In this document: positions 23,744 to 33,426 of the stretch, one piece after another | Layout of the letters: every line of letters starts with the position of its first letter | Numbering within the stretch: position 1 is the first letter of the stretch | DNA from: Eoetvoesia sp035555955 | GTDB lineage: Bacteria; Pseudomonadota; Gammaproteobacteria; Burkholderiales; Burkholderiaceae_B | Direction: 5' to 3' | DNA: 64,000 bases | Assembly (NCBI RefSeq): GCF_035555955.1 | Contig: NZ_DATMGA010000066.1 | Span: 216,077-280,076 of the forward strand | Translations under genes and position numbers: made by a program | Notes under the pieces: generated by a model | Told to the model about the DNA's origin: nothing | Seen by the model: the letters and a program-made list of their open reading frames with translations, nothing else | Databases searched by the model: none

Positions 23744-24097
23744 CTACCCGGCCTGCACGTATACCCAGGCCCGCCGGCCGGATTTCAGCGCGACTTCGAC
23801 CCGCTGGTAATCGCCCACCTCGTAGGCATCGGCGGCCGCCAGTTCCCGCGGCGTAATGTGGAACAGCTGGCCTTCCACCTCGTCGTCGGGGTTGCCGCTG
23901 CGAATCACCATGGGATGCTGGTTCGTCCCGCTTTTGGCAATGACGTCCGGATCGGTGATTTCGATGAAAACACTTTTATAGCCCGGCATGCTGTCGCGCT
24001 GCCCGTGCAGCAAGCGGCCGAAGGAGGCAAGCTGCACGCTTTCCAGCTGCAGGGTTCCATAGGAGAAAAGCAGGACGCAAGAGTCGTCGGAATCCAT
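23744..24097 (-). CDS. Gamma-glutamylcyclotransferase-like (AIG2) protein
   Basis: 117 residues from the ATG at 24097. FSYGTLQ near the start, LLHGQRDSMPGYKSVF and the Tyr-Glu turn AADAYEVGDYQRVEV are family marks of the AIG2/GGCT fold. Members remove gamma-glutamyl groups as 5-oxoproline or have unknown roles. The ribosome-binding site is weak. The frame stays open to 24238 inside the next gene and that part is ignored. It ends two bases from the convergent VOC gene. Confidence 0.7.
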   Translation of the reverse strand: MDSDDSCVLLFSYGTLQLESVQLASFGRLLHGQRDSMPGYKSVFIEITDPDVIAKSGTNQHPMVIRSGNPDDEVEGQLFHITPRELAAADAYEVGDYQRVEVALKSGRRAWVYVQAG

Positions 24098-24131
24098 GTC
24101 GGTATGTAAAAGGGAAGTTGACAGCCGGCCT

Positions 24132-25223
24132 TCAAGCGTCGGCAAGCTTGTTGATTTCCACCGTGATGTGGGCCAATTCGCTGTTCGCCTCGAGCCTTTG
24201 CCTGAAATACTCGGGGGTGACGTCGGCATCGGTGGCAACCCCCACGATGCACGCGTATTTTCCTTTGCCGACCCGCCATACGTGCAGGTCGTAGACCTCG
24301 GCGGCTATGGGTATGGCAGCGATGATTTCGCGTATTTTATGCACAATGGGCGCGTTCATTTCGGCATCCAGCAAAATGCCGCCCGACTCGCGCAGCAAGC
24401 CGATGGCCCAGACCAGGACTACTACGGCGCCCACCAGCCCCATGGCGGGATCCAGCCAGCCCAGGCCGAGAAAGCGGCCGCCCAGCAGGGCGACGATGGC
24501 CAGCACCGACGTCGCGGCGTCGGTCAGTACATGCACATAGGCCGAGCGCATGTTCAAGTCCTGGTGATCGGGCCCGCGCAACAGCGTTCCCGCCTCGGCG
24601 CCGCCAGCAGCAGGCGCCGCCTGCGTCGCCCCATTGCCCGCCGTTTCCTGTGAGCAAGCGCCGTGCACATGGCCGTGATCATCGGCATGGCCATGCTCTT
24701 GCCCCGAGCCGGATGCCCGGCCATGCGCGTGAGTGTGCGCGTGGCCATGGTGGGCGTGCCCCGCGCCGTCCAGCCCCAGCATCCATACCGAGAGCAGGTT
24801 CACCAGCAGGCCGACCACCGCGATCAGTGTGGCCTGGTTGTAGTAGATGGGGCTGGGACTGAGCAGCCGCTCGACCGATTCGTAGACCATCAGGCCGGCG
24901 ATGAGCACCAGCATGAGCGCGCTGGTGTAGCCTCCCAGCACTTCGATCTTCCAGGTGCCGAAGGTGAAGCGCTGGTCGGAAGCCAGCTTGCGCGCATAGG
25001 AATAGGCGGCAACGGCCAGGCCCAGCGCCAGGGCATGGGAGCTCATGTGCCAGCCGTCGGCCAGCAGAGCCATCGAGTTGTAGTACCAGCCGCCCGCGAT
25101 TTCGAAGACCATCATCACAATGGTCAATATCATGACGCGCAAGGCGTTGCGCTCGGCCAGCGGGTTGCCCTCGTGGAATTGATGGGATGGCGCGAACCGG
25201 GAGGCGGCAGTGGGTTTCTGCAT
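24132..25223 (-). CDS. CDF-family cation exporter, DmeF-like (Co/Ni/Zn)
   Basis: 363 residues with six membrane helices and the CDF metal sites LLADGWHMSSHALAL (helix 2) and HVLTDAATSVLAIVALLGG (helix 5), each with the His-x3-Asp or Asp-x3-His pattern. A long His-rich loop (HAHHGHAHTHAHGR and later HGHADDHGHVHG) lies between helices 4 and 5, and a cytoplasmic C-terminal domain follows. This layout fits DmeF nickel/cobalt exporters. ATG at 25223 is used; a TTG four codons upstream is an alternative. No adjacent metal regulator was seen. Confidence 0.88.
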   Translation of the reverse strand: MQKPTAASRFAPSHQFHEGNPLAERNALRVMILTIVMMVFEIAGGWYYNSMALLADGWHMSSHALALGLAVAAYSYARKLASDQRFTFGTWKIEVLGGYTSALMLVLIAGLMVYESVERLLSPSPIYYNQATLIAVVGLLVNLLSVWMLGLDGAGHAHHGHAHTHAHGRASGSGQEHGHADDHGHVHGACSQETAGNGATQAAPAAGGAEAGTLLRGPDHQDLNMRSAYVHVLTDAATSVLAIVALLGGRFLGLGWLDPAMGLVGAVVVLVWAIGLLRESGGILLDAEMNAPIVHKIREIIAAIPIAAEVYDLHVWRVGKGKYACIVGVATDADVTPEYFRQRLEANSELAHITVEINKLADA

Positions 25224-25361
25224 GAAAATGATCAAGGTGGACTAGACTGCATATACTATAACTGCCCGGGAGCGTGGGCGGTGGAAACGTTCGAGGCGAA
25301 ATAGCTTCGAAGCATGCCGCAAGATGCCGCCCTCCCCATCCAGCCGCCACCACGGAGCCAC

Positions 25362-25820
25362 GTGAAACTCATGCCGATCACCGCGCGATCCTCTTTTTGC
25401 ATGCTGGCCTTGCCGGTGCTGCTGGCATTAGCGCCCGCAAGCCGGGCCGGATCCGCCTCGTGGAGCGCAACACGCGTCAGCCCGGCCATCAGCCGCGGCG
25501 GCGCCGATGTGGCCGTGGAATACTTTCCCGCCGACGCCTCCGCGCGCCCGGCAGGCTCCGCAACCATAAGCCGTGTGCATGCCAGCACTTCGTACTCGTC
25601 CCGCGACATCGTGCAAACCCGCCTGTGCTGGAACGGCACGGCGCGGTGCGTACCCCTCAAGGGCAGCGCCATCAATACCAATGCCTTCAACGGACTGAGC
25701 GCCGACAAACCCATGTATCTGGTTCACGTCGCGCAAGACAGCGGCCCCCTTCCCGCGCCGGTCTTCGTCCAGGGCAGCGTCATCGTATGGTTCACTTCCG
25801 CCGCGCCGCATTCCCCCTAG
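25362..25820 (+). CDS. FlhE-like periplasmic protein, outside any flagellar cluster
   Basis: 152 residues from a GTG at 25362 (GGAG four bases upstream); an ATG at 25371 is also possible. A signal peptide ends near ALAPASRAG, followed by SASWSATRVSPAISRGG, a two-Cys segment RLCWNGTARCVPL, and PVFVQGSVIVWF at the end. This pattern matches FlhE, a small periplasmic protein normally encoded after flhBA and linked to proton leakage through the flagellar export gate. No flagellar gene is in the window, so it is either displaced or has another role. Confidence 0.65.
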   Translation: MKLMPITARSSFCMLALPVLLALAPASRAGSASWSATRVSPAISRGGADVAVEYFPADASARPAGSATISRVHASTSYSSRDIVQTRLCWNGTARCVPLKGSAINTNAFNGLSADKPMYLVHVAQDSGPLPAPVFVQGSVIVWFTSAAPHSP

Positions 25821-25896
25821 GGCCTGTCGACAAGCCCCAGCCGCCACGCCGCGTCCATGCTATGTCCATGCCACGAACTCAAGCAAACGAAACATC

Positions 25897-26793
25897 ATGA
25901 AAATCGATCCCGACGACTACCGAGTGCACGAACGTAAAGCGATCCGGCTGGACGATGCTCCAACCGAAACCAAGCCGCTGTACAAATCGAAGGACGACTA
26001 CAGCCAGAGCTTGCGGGAACAGGTTGAAACGCTTGCAGAGCTCCAGGAAAAACTTTATGCCTCGAGCCAATACGCCATTCTGGTTATCTTTCAGGCCATG
26101 GACGCGGCCGGCAAGGACAGCACCATCAAGGCTGTCATGTCAGGCATCAATCCGCAAGGCTGCCAGGTCACCAGCTTCAAGCAGCCCACCGCGCTCGAGC
26201 TCCGCCACGATTTCTTATGGCGCGCAGTCCAGCGGCTGCCCGAACGCGGCATGATAGGCATTTTCAACCGCTCGTACTATGAAGAGGTCCTGATCTCACG
26301 CGTCCACCCCTCCCTGCTCGTAGCCCAGAACATACCCGATGCCCTGGCCCGGGAAGAGTCCATATGGGAGCAGCGCTATCGGTCCATCAACGAGCTGGAA
26401 AGCCATCTGGCCCGCAACGGCACCCGCATCGTCAAGTTCTTCCTGCATGTATCCGAGGAAGAACAAAGAAAGCGGCTCCTGGAACGCGTGGAGGTTCCCG
26501 AAAAAAACTGGAAGTTCAACCTCGGCGATCTCGACGAGCGCCGGCTCTGGCCCGACTACATGGCCGCCTACGAAAAATGCCTGAACGCCACCAGCACCGC
26601 CGAAGCGCCCTGGTATGTCATTCCCGCCGACGATAAAAACACCATGCGCCTGATCGTCTCGGAAATCATCATCAACACGCTAAAGGACCTGCGGCTGGCC
26701 TACCCCGCCATGGATGAAACACGCCTCAGGCAATTGGAAGAAGGCCGCGCCAGGCTGAAGGAAGACAAGCGAAGGCCGGACCTCAAACCATAG
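25897..26793 (+). CDS. ppk2: Polyphosphate kinase 2 (PPK2), class III-like
   Basis: 298 residues with Walker A DAAGKDS at 69-75, FNRSYYEEVL from Phe123 as the Walker B/lid region, and SFKQPT and WEQRYRSINELE typical of PPK2. Length and the sequence around QAMDAAGKD resemble class III enzymes that use polyphosphate to phosphorylate both AMP and ADP; class I cannot be excluded by eye. It is cytosolic, with its own promoter region. Confidence 0.88.
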   Translation: MKIDPDDYRVHERKAIRLDDAPTETKPLYKSKDDYSQSLREQVETLAELQEKLYASSQYAILVIFQAMDAAGKDSTIKAVMSGINPQGCQVTSFKQPTALELRHDFLWRAVQRLPERGMIGIFNRSYYEEVLISRVHPSLLVAQNIPDALAREESIWEQRYRSINELESHLARNGTRIVKFFLHVSEEEQRKRLLERVEVPEKNWKFNLGDLDERRLWPDYMAAYEKCLNATSTAEAPWYVIPADDKNTMRLIVSEIIINTLKDLRLAYPAMDETRLRQLEEGRARLKEDKRRPDLKP

Positions 26794-26824
26794 CCGGGCC
26801 AGGAGCCAGCCGCATCAACAGGCC

Positions 26825-28906
26825 CTAGCTCGGATGCACGGAGCCGGCCGCCGGCGCCGGCCCGGAAGCGCCGGCCGTTCCGTCAAGGGTTCCGCCAGCC
26901 TTGGGGTGCCAGCCCACGGGCAGGGTTGCGTTTTGCAAGGGAGGCGCGGCGGGAATCGGGGCCGGGGCCGGATTCGGAGCAATGACCGGAGCAGGCTCGG
27001 AATAGGATTCGCCGCCCGTGCCCGGCGGCGCGGCCAAGAGCCGCGGAGGCTCCCAGGACCCGTTCGCGCGCTTCCACAGCCAATACGTCTGGCTGACGTC
27101 GCTGCTACGCGAAACCAGGACCAGTTGCCCGCCCACCGTGCGCAAAGCAGGCGCCGACTTCGCATTGGCGCCCACCGTCGTCACACCTTGCGCCTCATAC
27201 AGGATGAGCGAGCCTCCAACACGCTCCAGGGCCGCAACGGCAATCTGCCCGTACTCGTTGAGCCCGATGGCGGGGCGCCCCACATAGGCGAACCCCAGAC
27301 TCTGCGGCACGCTCCATCGAACGCGCCCGCCCCGGCCCGGCCCGCGAACCATGCGCATCATGTCGCCGGAGCGCAGATCCCGCCAGTACAGCTCGATGAA
27401 TCCCTGCGCATTGCGCATGGCGGCCAGCCCCCCTGCGGAACGGGCCATAGGCAGCTTGCGCCAGGCTTCCCACGCATCCGGGCTTTTGACGTTTTGAGTG
27501 GCGATCCAAAGCCGGCCTTCCCGATCACCGGCAAGCACCACAACCCGGCCATTGCCAGCCAAGGCAAAGGCCGGCCCCCGCCGCATGCCCGCCAGCACGG
27601 GCAGGGCCGAACACGGCGCGTCGAGACGGCCATCGGGCGCAATGCCCGGACAATAGCGCAGGCGATCATCGTCGCCCAGAACCAGGAATGCCGGCCTGCC
27701 GTTGCTTTGGGTCAGCACCCGGGGCAAATGAAGGCTGCGCATCCCCGGCACCAGGCGCCAGGCTCGCCAATCCGGCCCGGCCTCCTGGCTTTTTATCCAT
27801 AACTGGCCCGTCGCATCGCGCGTCATGATTCCCGCCGCGCCATCGGCCCAATTGAACGCCACCACGCCATCGGCGGTGCGGCCGCCCAAGGGTTCCCAGC
27901 GATGGTCGCGGCCCAGCAGCATGTTGGCGGCGCTGTTCTGCTCACCCGTCGTGAACAGCAGGTAACTGCCGTGCCTCGCCACCGTCAGGGCCGGCGGCAC
28001 GTCGTGGCGCACCACATAATAGGTGCGCTGCACCCAGGACGCCGCCGTTCCCAGAGGTTCTTTGCACGCGGCAGGCACAGGGCAATATTGGTAGTCGTCC
28101 TGGGCGTAGCGCTTGAATGCCGCAACCTTCGACGCAATTTCCGTCACAGTCAGGTTGGAACCCCGCTCTTGCGTAGGGTAGTCGACGTAGGCCGCCTCAT
28201 CGTAGTTGCCCGGCGCCAGGAGCATGGCATCGCGCACCAGTTTCGCGCTGGCGATGTGGTCGGGGTGGTCGTGGCCGATGCAGCGCCAGCAAAGCGATGT
28301 ATACGGTATGGCGATCGAGTCGTCCATGTGCCGGATGATGGTGGGCTGGTAGTCGGCGATCATGGCGGCAAGGGCCGCCACCAGATCGGCGCGCGTGTAG
28401 CTTTCGTTGTAGGGGCCCAGGGCCTTGGCGCTGGTTCCCTTGACCGACTCGACGCGGCTCAGGGGCGTAAGGCTGCCCCAGCCCTTGCCCAGCCATGGGT
28501 CTTCGAGGCGCATGTGGATCAGGACGACCCGAGGATTGGCATTGAGTGAAAACCGCGCCTGGTGCCGGCCGCCGTATTTCACGATGGACTCGGTCCAGCT
28601 GTCGCTGTCGTCGGCCATGACGGCATAGGCCGCCCGCACGCCCCGCGCGCGGCCCAGCATATAGCCCATGCCCTCGCCCCGCTCGGCGGCGGTGAGGTAA
28701 ACCGTTTCCACACAGCCGCCGGCATCGATGGTCTGATCGATATCGGGATTCATGAAAAGCAGATCGTCGTCCTGGTGCGCGACGAAGACCAGGTTTTTCA
28801 TGCCGTGGCATTCGGCCAGCGTGGGTCCGGCCCATGCGCCGGGCAATGCCAGCACCCACAATAGCGCGCAGCGCACCGCCACTTTCAGGCCAGATCGGAC
28901 GTCCAC
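26825..28906 (-). CDS. PIG-L-family deacetylase fused to a beta-propeller, exported
   Basis: 693 residues from a GTG at 28906. A signal peptide (CALLWVLALPGAWA) precedes a PIG-L domain with FVAHQDDDLLFMNPD (the usual AHPDD is AHQDD) and the zinc-binding HDHPDH near residue 215. From about residue 290 repeated blocks such as GRLWIATQNVKSPDAWEAWR and GQLWIKSQEAGPDWRAWRL mark a lectin-like beta-propeller, ending in a Pro/Ala-rich tail. PIG-L enzymes remove N-acetyl groups from sugars. The propeller may bind a glycan, so deacetylation of an extracellular polysaccharide is inferred. Confidence 0.78.
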   Translation of the reverse strand: MDVRSGLKVAVRCALLWVLALPGAWAGPTLAECHGMKNLVFVAHQDDDLLFMNPDIDQTIDAGGCVETVYLTAAERGEGMGYMLGRARGVRAAYAVMADDSDSWTESIVKYGGRHQARFSLNANPRVVLIHMRLEDPWLGKGWGSLTPLSRVESVKGTSAKALGPYNESYTRADLVAALAAMIADYQPTIIRHMDDSIAIPYTSLCWRCIGHDHPDHIASAKLVRDAMLLAPGNYDEAAYVDYPTQERGSNLTVTEIASKVAAFKRYAQDDYQYCPVPAACKEPLGTAASWVQRTYYVVRHDVPPALTVARHGSYLLFTTGEQNSAANMLLGRDHRWEPLGGRTADGVVAFNWADGAAGIMTRDATGQLWIKSQEAGPDWRAWRLVPGMRSLHLPRVLTQSNGRPAFLVLGDDDRLRYCPGIAPDGRLDAPCSALPVLAGMRRGPAFALAGNGRVVVLAGDREGRLWIATQNVKSPDAWEAWRKLPMARSAGGLAAMRNAQGFIELYWRDLRSGDMMRMVRGPGRGGRVRWSVPQSLGFAYVGRPAIGLNEYGQIAVAALERVGGSLILYEAQGVTTVGANAKSAPALRTVGGQLVLVSRSSDVSQTYWLWKRANGSWEPPRLLAAPPGTGGESYSEPAPVIAPNPAPAPIPAAPPLQNATLPVGWHPKAGGTLDGTAGASGPAPAAGSVHPS

Positions 28907-28915
28907 GAATATCCT

Positions 28916-29605
28916 TTACAAGGTTGAAACCGCCGGCACGGGCGAGCCTGACCAGGTCAGTTGGAATGTCTCGCCGCGGCGGACGTTGTTCACCAGAGCG
29001 GGCCGGAAACAGGCCAGATTGACACCGCCCCGGCGGCGCACGCTCGGGTACACGATGCCCATGGAACCCGCTTCCAGAAGCCGCTCGGCCAGGGCCTGGG
29101 AGGCAATGTAGCTGTCGGGCGACAGGCAGTCCGCAAACCGCGGCGCACTGCGAATATCGTGGAACTGGCTGGAAAAGTCGGCCAGAAACGCCTGGTAGGC
29201 CACGCTGTCCTGAAAATAGCCGATCTCGGAATATTCGACCGATTTATGAAAGACGATTTCCGCCATGGCGGTATCGAGGTCGAAGGCGCAATACCAGGCG
29301 CCCCGCTCGCCGCCATTGAACCGGCTGCCTTCGGGACGCGGGTAGGTATAGGCGGCATTGACGATGCGGAAACAGGGAACGCCGAACACCAGCTCGTCGA
29401 CGCCGATTCCCGCCAGCCCGCCACGTTCGCCCATGAGGCGATGATTGGTGGCGTTATCGAGGTCGAACAGGTCTTTGAGATGCGCGTCGTCGTCGGAAAG
29501 CGGCGCCAGGACGGAGTCCTCGAGATCGGCGAATCGCGAAGGCAGCAGCCGGTAGGTGTCGAATTGCCGCAACAACGACAAAGGCGGTTCGGCCGCTGCC
29601 TTCAT
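28916..29605 (-). CDS. RES-domain toxin (NAD+-degrading type)
   Basis: 229 residues from the ATG at 29605. The RES fold is shown by Arg95 in SRFNGGERGAWYCAFD, Tyr105 and Glu116 in AMAEIVFHKS. RES toxins (ParT, MbcT, Res) degrade or modify with NAD+. The start overlaps the antitoxin stop as TGATG. With the DUF2384 antitoxin upstream this is a complete RES/Xre type II pair. Confidence 0.85.
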   Translation of the reverse strand: MKAAAEPPLSLLRQFDTYRLLPSRFADLEDSVLAPLSDDDAHLKDLFDLDNATNHRLMGERGGLAGIGVDELVFGVPCFRIVNAAYTYPRPEGSRFNGGERGAWYCAFDLDTAMAEIVFHKSVEYSEIGYFQDSVAYQAFLADFSSQFHDIRSAPRFADCLSPDSYIASQALAERLLEAGSMGIVYPSVRRRGGVNLACFRPALVNNVRRGETFQLTWSGSPVPAVSTL

Positions 29606-30042
29606 CAAACCCCGCCCCGCCGCGCATCGAGCAGCCTGCGCACGGTTTGCATGGCAAGCAGTCCGCCTTCCTGCATATATTCGAGCGGCGTGCGGCCCCC
29701 GAAAATGACATTGCTGTTGGGCAGCTTGACCCAGCGGTCGGCCAGGTCGTCGCCATACAGGATATGCAGGGCCTTGTAGATTCCAAGCAAATAGGAAACG
29801 CGGGTGATGCGATCCACCTCGAGCAGGCGCCCGGGTTTTTTCTTCCACTCGTAGAACGCGCTGCTGGAAATGCCGCCAAGCAACACGCAGGCCTCTTCGT
29901 CGCGCAGGCCCCAGGCCTGCGCCAGCTTGAAGAACCCCTTCAGCGCGGACTTGGACAGGCGCTCGCGCGCCGACCGGGAATTCAGGTCGACGACAGTGGC
30001 GGGCTCGAAGCGGCTGACCGGATAGGTGTAGGCAAGTTCCAT
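29605..30042 (-). CDS. Xre/MbcA/ParS-type antitoxin (DUF2384)
   Basis: 145 residues from the ATG at 30042, preferred over 30081 because repeat operators occupy the upstream bases. It has a helix-turn-helix-like segment (LSKSALKGFFKLAQAWGL, DEEACVLLGGISSSAFYEW) and a C-terminal toxin-binding domain with FGGRTPLEYMQEGGLLAM, the DUF2384 hallmark. It neutralises the RES toxin encoded next and probably represses its own promoter. Confidence 0.85.
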   Translation of the reverse strand: MELAYTYPVSRFEPATVVDLNSRSARERLSKSALKGFFKLAQAWGLRDEEACVLLGGISSSAFYEWKKKPGRLLEVDRITRVSYLLGIYKALHILYGDDLADRWVKLPNSNVIFGGRTPLEYMQEGGLLAMQTVRRLLDARRGGV

Positions 30043-30085
30043 AATGGACACTCCAATTATGGACAAATTATACTCCCACAATGGA
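30038..30085 (-). promoter_or_regulatory. Promoter and repeated operators of the RES/Xre module
   Basis: Three similar boxes occur on the plus strand: CATAATGGA (ending 30048), AATTATGGA (ending 30063) and CACAATGGA (ending 30085). A -10 TATAAT on the minus strand lies between the second and third (30067-30072). The nearest box touches the antitoxin start. This layout fits autorepression by the Xre antitoxin. Confidence 0.6.
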
Positions 30086-30150
30086 GCAATGTGAATACTC
30101 CTTACCTGTGGGGCCGGCCCGGCATGCCCAGGCGCTTTGCGCCGGCGGCG

Positions 30151-30495
30151 TCAGAGTATGGCGTCGACCTCGGTGGCCGGGCGGCAAAGCCGCACGCCCT
30201 TGTCGGTGACGACGAAAGGCCTGTTCATAAGAATGGGATGCGCGACGATGGCATCGATCAACTGATCGTCGCTCAGGGCCTCGTCGTCGAGCCCAAGTTC
30301 CTGATACACCGCCTCTTTGCTGCGCATAGCCCCGCGAACGGTCAGCCCTGCACCCTTGATGAGCGCGATCAGCTCATCGCGGCTCGGCGGCGTCTTGAGG
30401 TATTCGATGATTTCGGGCTTCAGCCCGCGCTCTTCCAGAATCTGCAATGTGGTGCGCGACGTTCCGCAGCGGGGGTTGTGATAGATTTTGATCAT
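30151..30495 (-). CDS. arsC: Arsenate reductase, ArsC (glutaredoxin-type)
   Basis: 114 residues from the ATG at 30495: MIKIYHNPRCGTSRTTLQIL with catalytic Cys10, followed by EIIEYLKTPPSRDEL and arginines in MRSKEAVY, LMNRPFVV and RLCRPA that would stabilise arsenate. It resembles the Escherichia coli plasmid ArsC family. No arsR, arsB or acr3 gene is adjacent, so a role outside arsenic (as for YfgD-type homologues) cannot be excluded. Confidence 0.82.
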   Translation of the reverse strand: MIKIYHNPRCGTSRTTLQILEERGLKPEIIEYLKTPPSRDELIALIKGAGLTVRGAMRSKEAVYQELGLDDEALSDDQLIDAIVAHPILMNRPFVVTDKGVRLCRPATEVDAIL

Positions 30496-30785
30496 GATCC
30501 GGCCAGCAAAGGAAAAAATTCGAGTGGTGTGCACTATAGCAATGCACGGCGCCCACCGGCAAATCCCATGGCCCGCAACGGCGGTGCATGGTGCCCGCCA
30601 GGCGCCGCAACCCGGCCATCCGCGCGACAGCGGGATGCCGCTCCGGAAACGGATTAGTGTTTTTCTGTATTGCTAGGCCGCCAGGCTTCCTATATCTTTA
30701 GCATCTAAAACTTTTATACCTAAAACAATAAACCGCTGACATAAACGCTGTGTCGAATCATCGGCGCGCGGCCGGAGACCCATGC

Positions 30786-31706
30786 ATGGACCTTACCTTG
30801 CTCGTCAATCTCGTCCTCAACGGACTGCAATTCGGATTGATGCTGTTTTTGCTGGCCGCGGGCCTGACGCTGGTTTTCGGCATCATGGACTTCATCAATC
30901 TGGCGCATGGTTCGCTGTACATGCTGGGCGCCTATTTCGCCGCCTCCTTCGCCTTGCTGACCGGCTCGTTCTGGCTGGGTCTGCTGCTTTCCGTCGGCGC
31001 CACCATGGTCGTGGGCATCATCCTGGAAATCCTCGTGTTCCGCCGGCTCTACCAGCGCAACCACATGTCGCAGGTGCTGGCCACGTTCGCCCTCATCCTC
31101 ATCTTCAATGAAGGCGCGCGCATCGTCTGGGGCGAACAGCCCCTGCGGCTGTCCACGCCCGAACTCATCTCCCAGCCTGTCCAGCTGTGGCAGGGCTTCG
31201 ACTACTCGTCGTTCCGGCTGTTCATCATCGCCGTGGGCCTGGTCATTGCGCTGCTCATGTACCTTGTCGTCACCAAGACGCGCATCGGCATGCTGGTGCG
31301 GGCCGGCGCCTCGAACCGCGAAATGGCCACCGCCATGGGCGCCAACATCAAGCTCATCTTCACCCTGGTGTTCGGCGTAGGGGCGGCCCTGTGCGCCGTG
31401 GCCGGCGCCCTGCTGGGCAGCATACTGTCGGTGCAGGTGGGCATGGGCGAAAGCATACTCATCCTGGCCTTCGTCGTGATCGTCGTGGGCGGCATCGGCT
31501 CCATACGCGGCGCCCTCATCGGCTCCATTCTGGTCGGCTGCGTCGACACCGTCAGCCGCACCCTGCTGCCCGCGCTGTTCCGCAGCTTCCTGCCCGCCGA
31601 CGTAGCCTCCAACCTGGGGCCAGCGCTCGCATCCATTCTTATTTACGTCCTGATGGCCGGCGTCCTGTTTTTCAAGCCCGAAGGCCTTTTCCCCGCGCAA
31701 AGCTGA
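30786..31706 (+). CDS. livH: ABC transporter permease LivH-like, cassette 1
   Basis: 306 residues from the ATG at 30786, with GGAGACC upstream. About eight membrane helices; the LivH marks LTLVFGIMDFINLAHGSLYM and VVGGIGSIRGALIGSILVG are present. It forms half of the membrane channel of a branched-chain-amino-acid-type importer. It is the first gene of a tight operon (H-M-G-F), its stop overlapping livM as TGATG. Confidence 0.9.
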   Translation: MDLTLLVNLVLNGLQFGLMLFLLAAGLTLVFGIMDFINLAHGSLYMLGAYFAASFALLTGSFWLGLLLSVGATMVVGIILEILVFRRLYQRNHMSQVLATFALILIFNEGARIVWGEQPLRLSTPELISQPVQLWQGFDYSSFRLFIIAVGLVIALLMYLVVTKTRIGMLVRAGASNREMATAMGANIKLIFTLVFGVGAALCAVAGALLGSILSVQVGMGESILILAFVVIVVGGIGSIRGALIGSILVGCVDTVSRTLLPALFRSFLPADVASNLGPALASILIYVLMAGVLFFKPEGLFPAQS

Positions 31707-32670
31707 TGAGACCAACCTATAGCACCCTGCACCACCGCCTTTCGCCATTCTGGATCCTGCCGCTCCTGCTTGTCCTGGCGGTGTTTCCGCTTGCGGCGCA
31801 GCACCTCGGGCTGGAATACTACATCGGGTTCGCCAGCCGGCTGCTCATCTTCGCCCTGGTAGCAACCAGCCTGAACCTGCTGGTCGGGTTCGGCGGCATG
31901 ATCAGCATGGGGCACGCCGCCTATTTCGGCACCGGCGCCTATACCGTGGCCATACTCATGTACTACGGCATCATGCCGGCCTGGATAAGCTGGCCCGCCG
32001 CCATTGCGGCCGGCGCGCTGCTGGCCTGCGGCATCGGCCTCATGTGCCTGCGCACCAAAGGGGTTTATTTCATCATGATCACGCTGGCCTTCGCCCAGAT
32101 GATCTACTACGTTTTCGTCTCGCTCAGCACTTACGGCGGCGACGATGGCCTGAGCCTGCCGCAGCGCTCGACCATGTGGGTGGATCTCGGCTCGGACTCG
32201 GCCTTCTACTACGTGGTGCTGGCCATCCTGGTGGTCGCCTTGTTCCTGCTGCATCACCTCGTCAATTCGCGCTTCGGCAGGGTCATGCAGGCCATCAAGG
32301 AAAACGAAACCCGCATGCAGGCCATCGGCTATCCGGTGTTCCGCTACAAGCTGGTCTGCTTCACCGTGGCCGGCGCCCTGGCCGCGCTGGGCGGCGCGCT
32401 GTTCGCCAATCAAAGCATGATGGCCAGCCCCTCGCAACTGCACTGGATGGAATCCGGCACCCTGCTCGTCATGGTCATCCTGGGCGGCATGGGCCATTTC
32501 TTCGGCGGTGTCGTGGGGGCGGTATTCATGCTCGCCCTCGAGGAAATCCTCACCGCCTTCACCACGCATTGGGCGCTGCCCATGGGCGTTATCCTGCTGC
32601 TTATCATCCTGTTCCTGCCCGATGGGCTGGCCAGCCTGTCCAGGGCCACAAAATCCCGCGGAGAAACATC

Positions 32671-32674
<4 letters not shown>
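31706..32674 (+). CDS. livM: ABC transporter permease LivM-like, cassette 1
   Basis: 322 residues starting at the ATG of the TGATG overlap with livH. The family marks LNLLVGFGGMISMGHAAYFG, MITLAFAQMIYYVF and VILGGMGHFFGGVVGA are clear. It is the second channel subunit. The stop overlaps livG by four bases. Confidence 0.9.

Positions 32675-33422
<748 letters not shown>

Positions 33423-33426
<4 letters not shown>

Noticed and set aside
25223..25361. A NiCo or other metal riboswitch before the CDF exporter.
   Set aside because: No conserved helical pattern was found in the 138-base gap; only an AT-rich TATACTATA-like stretch.
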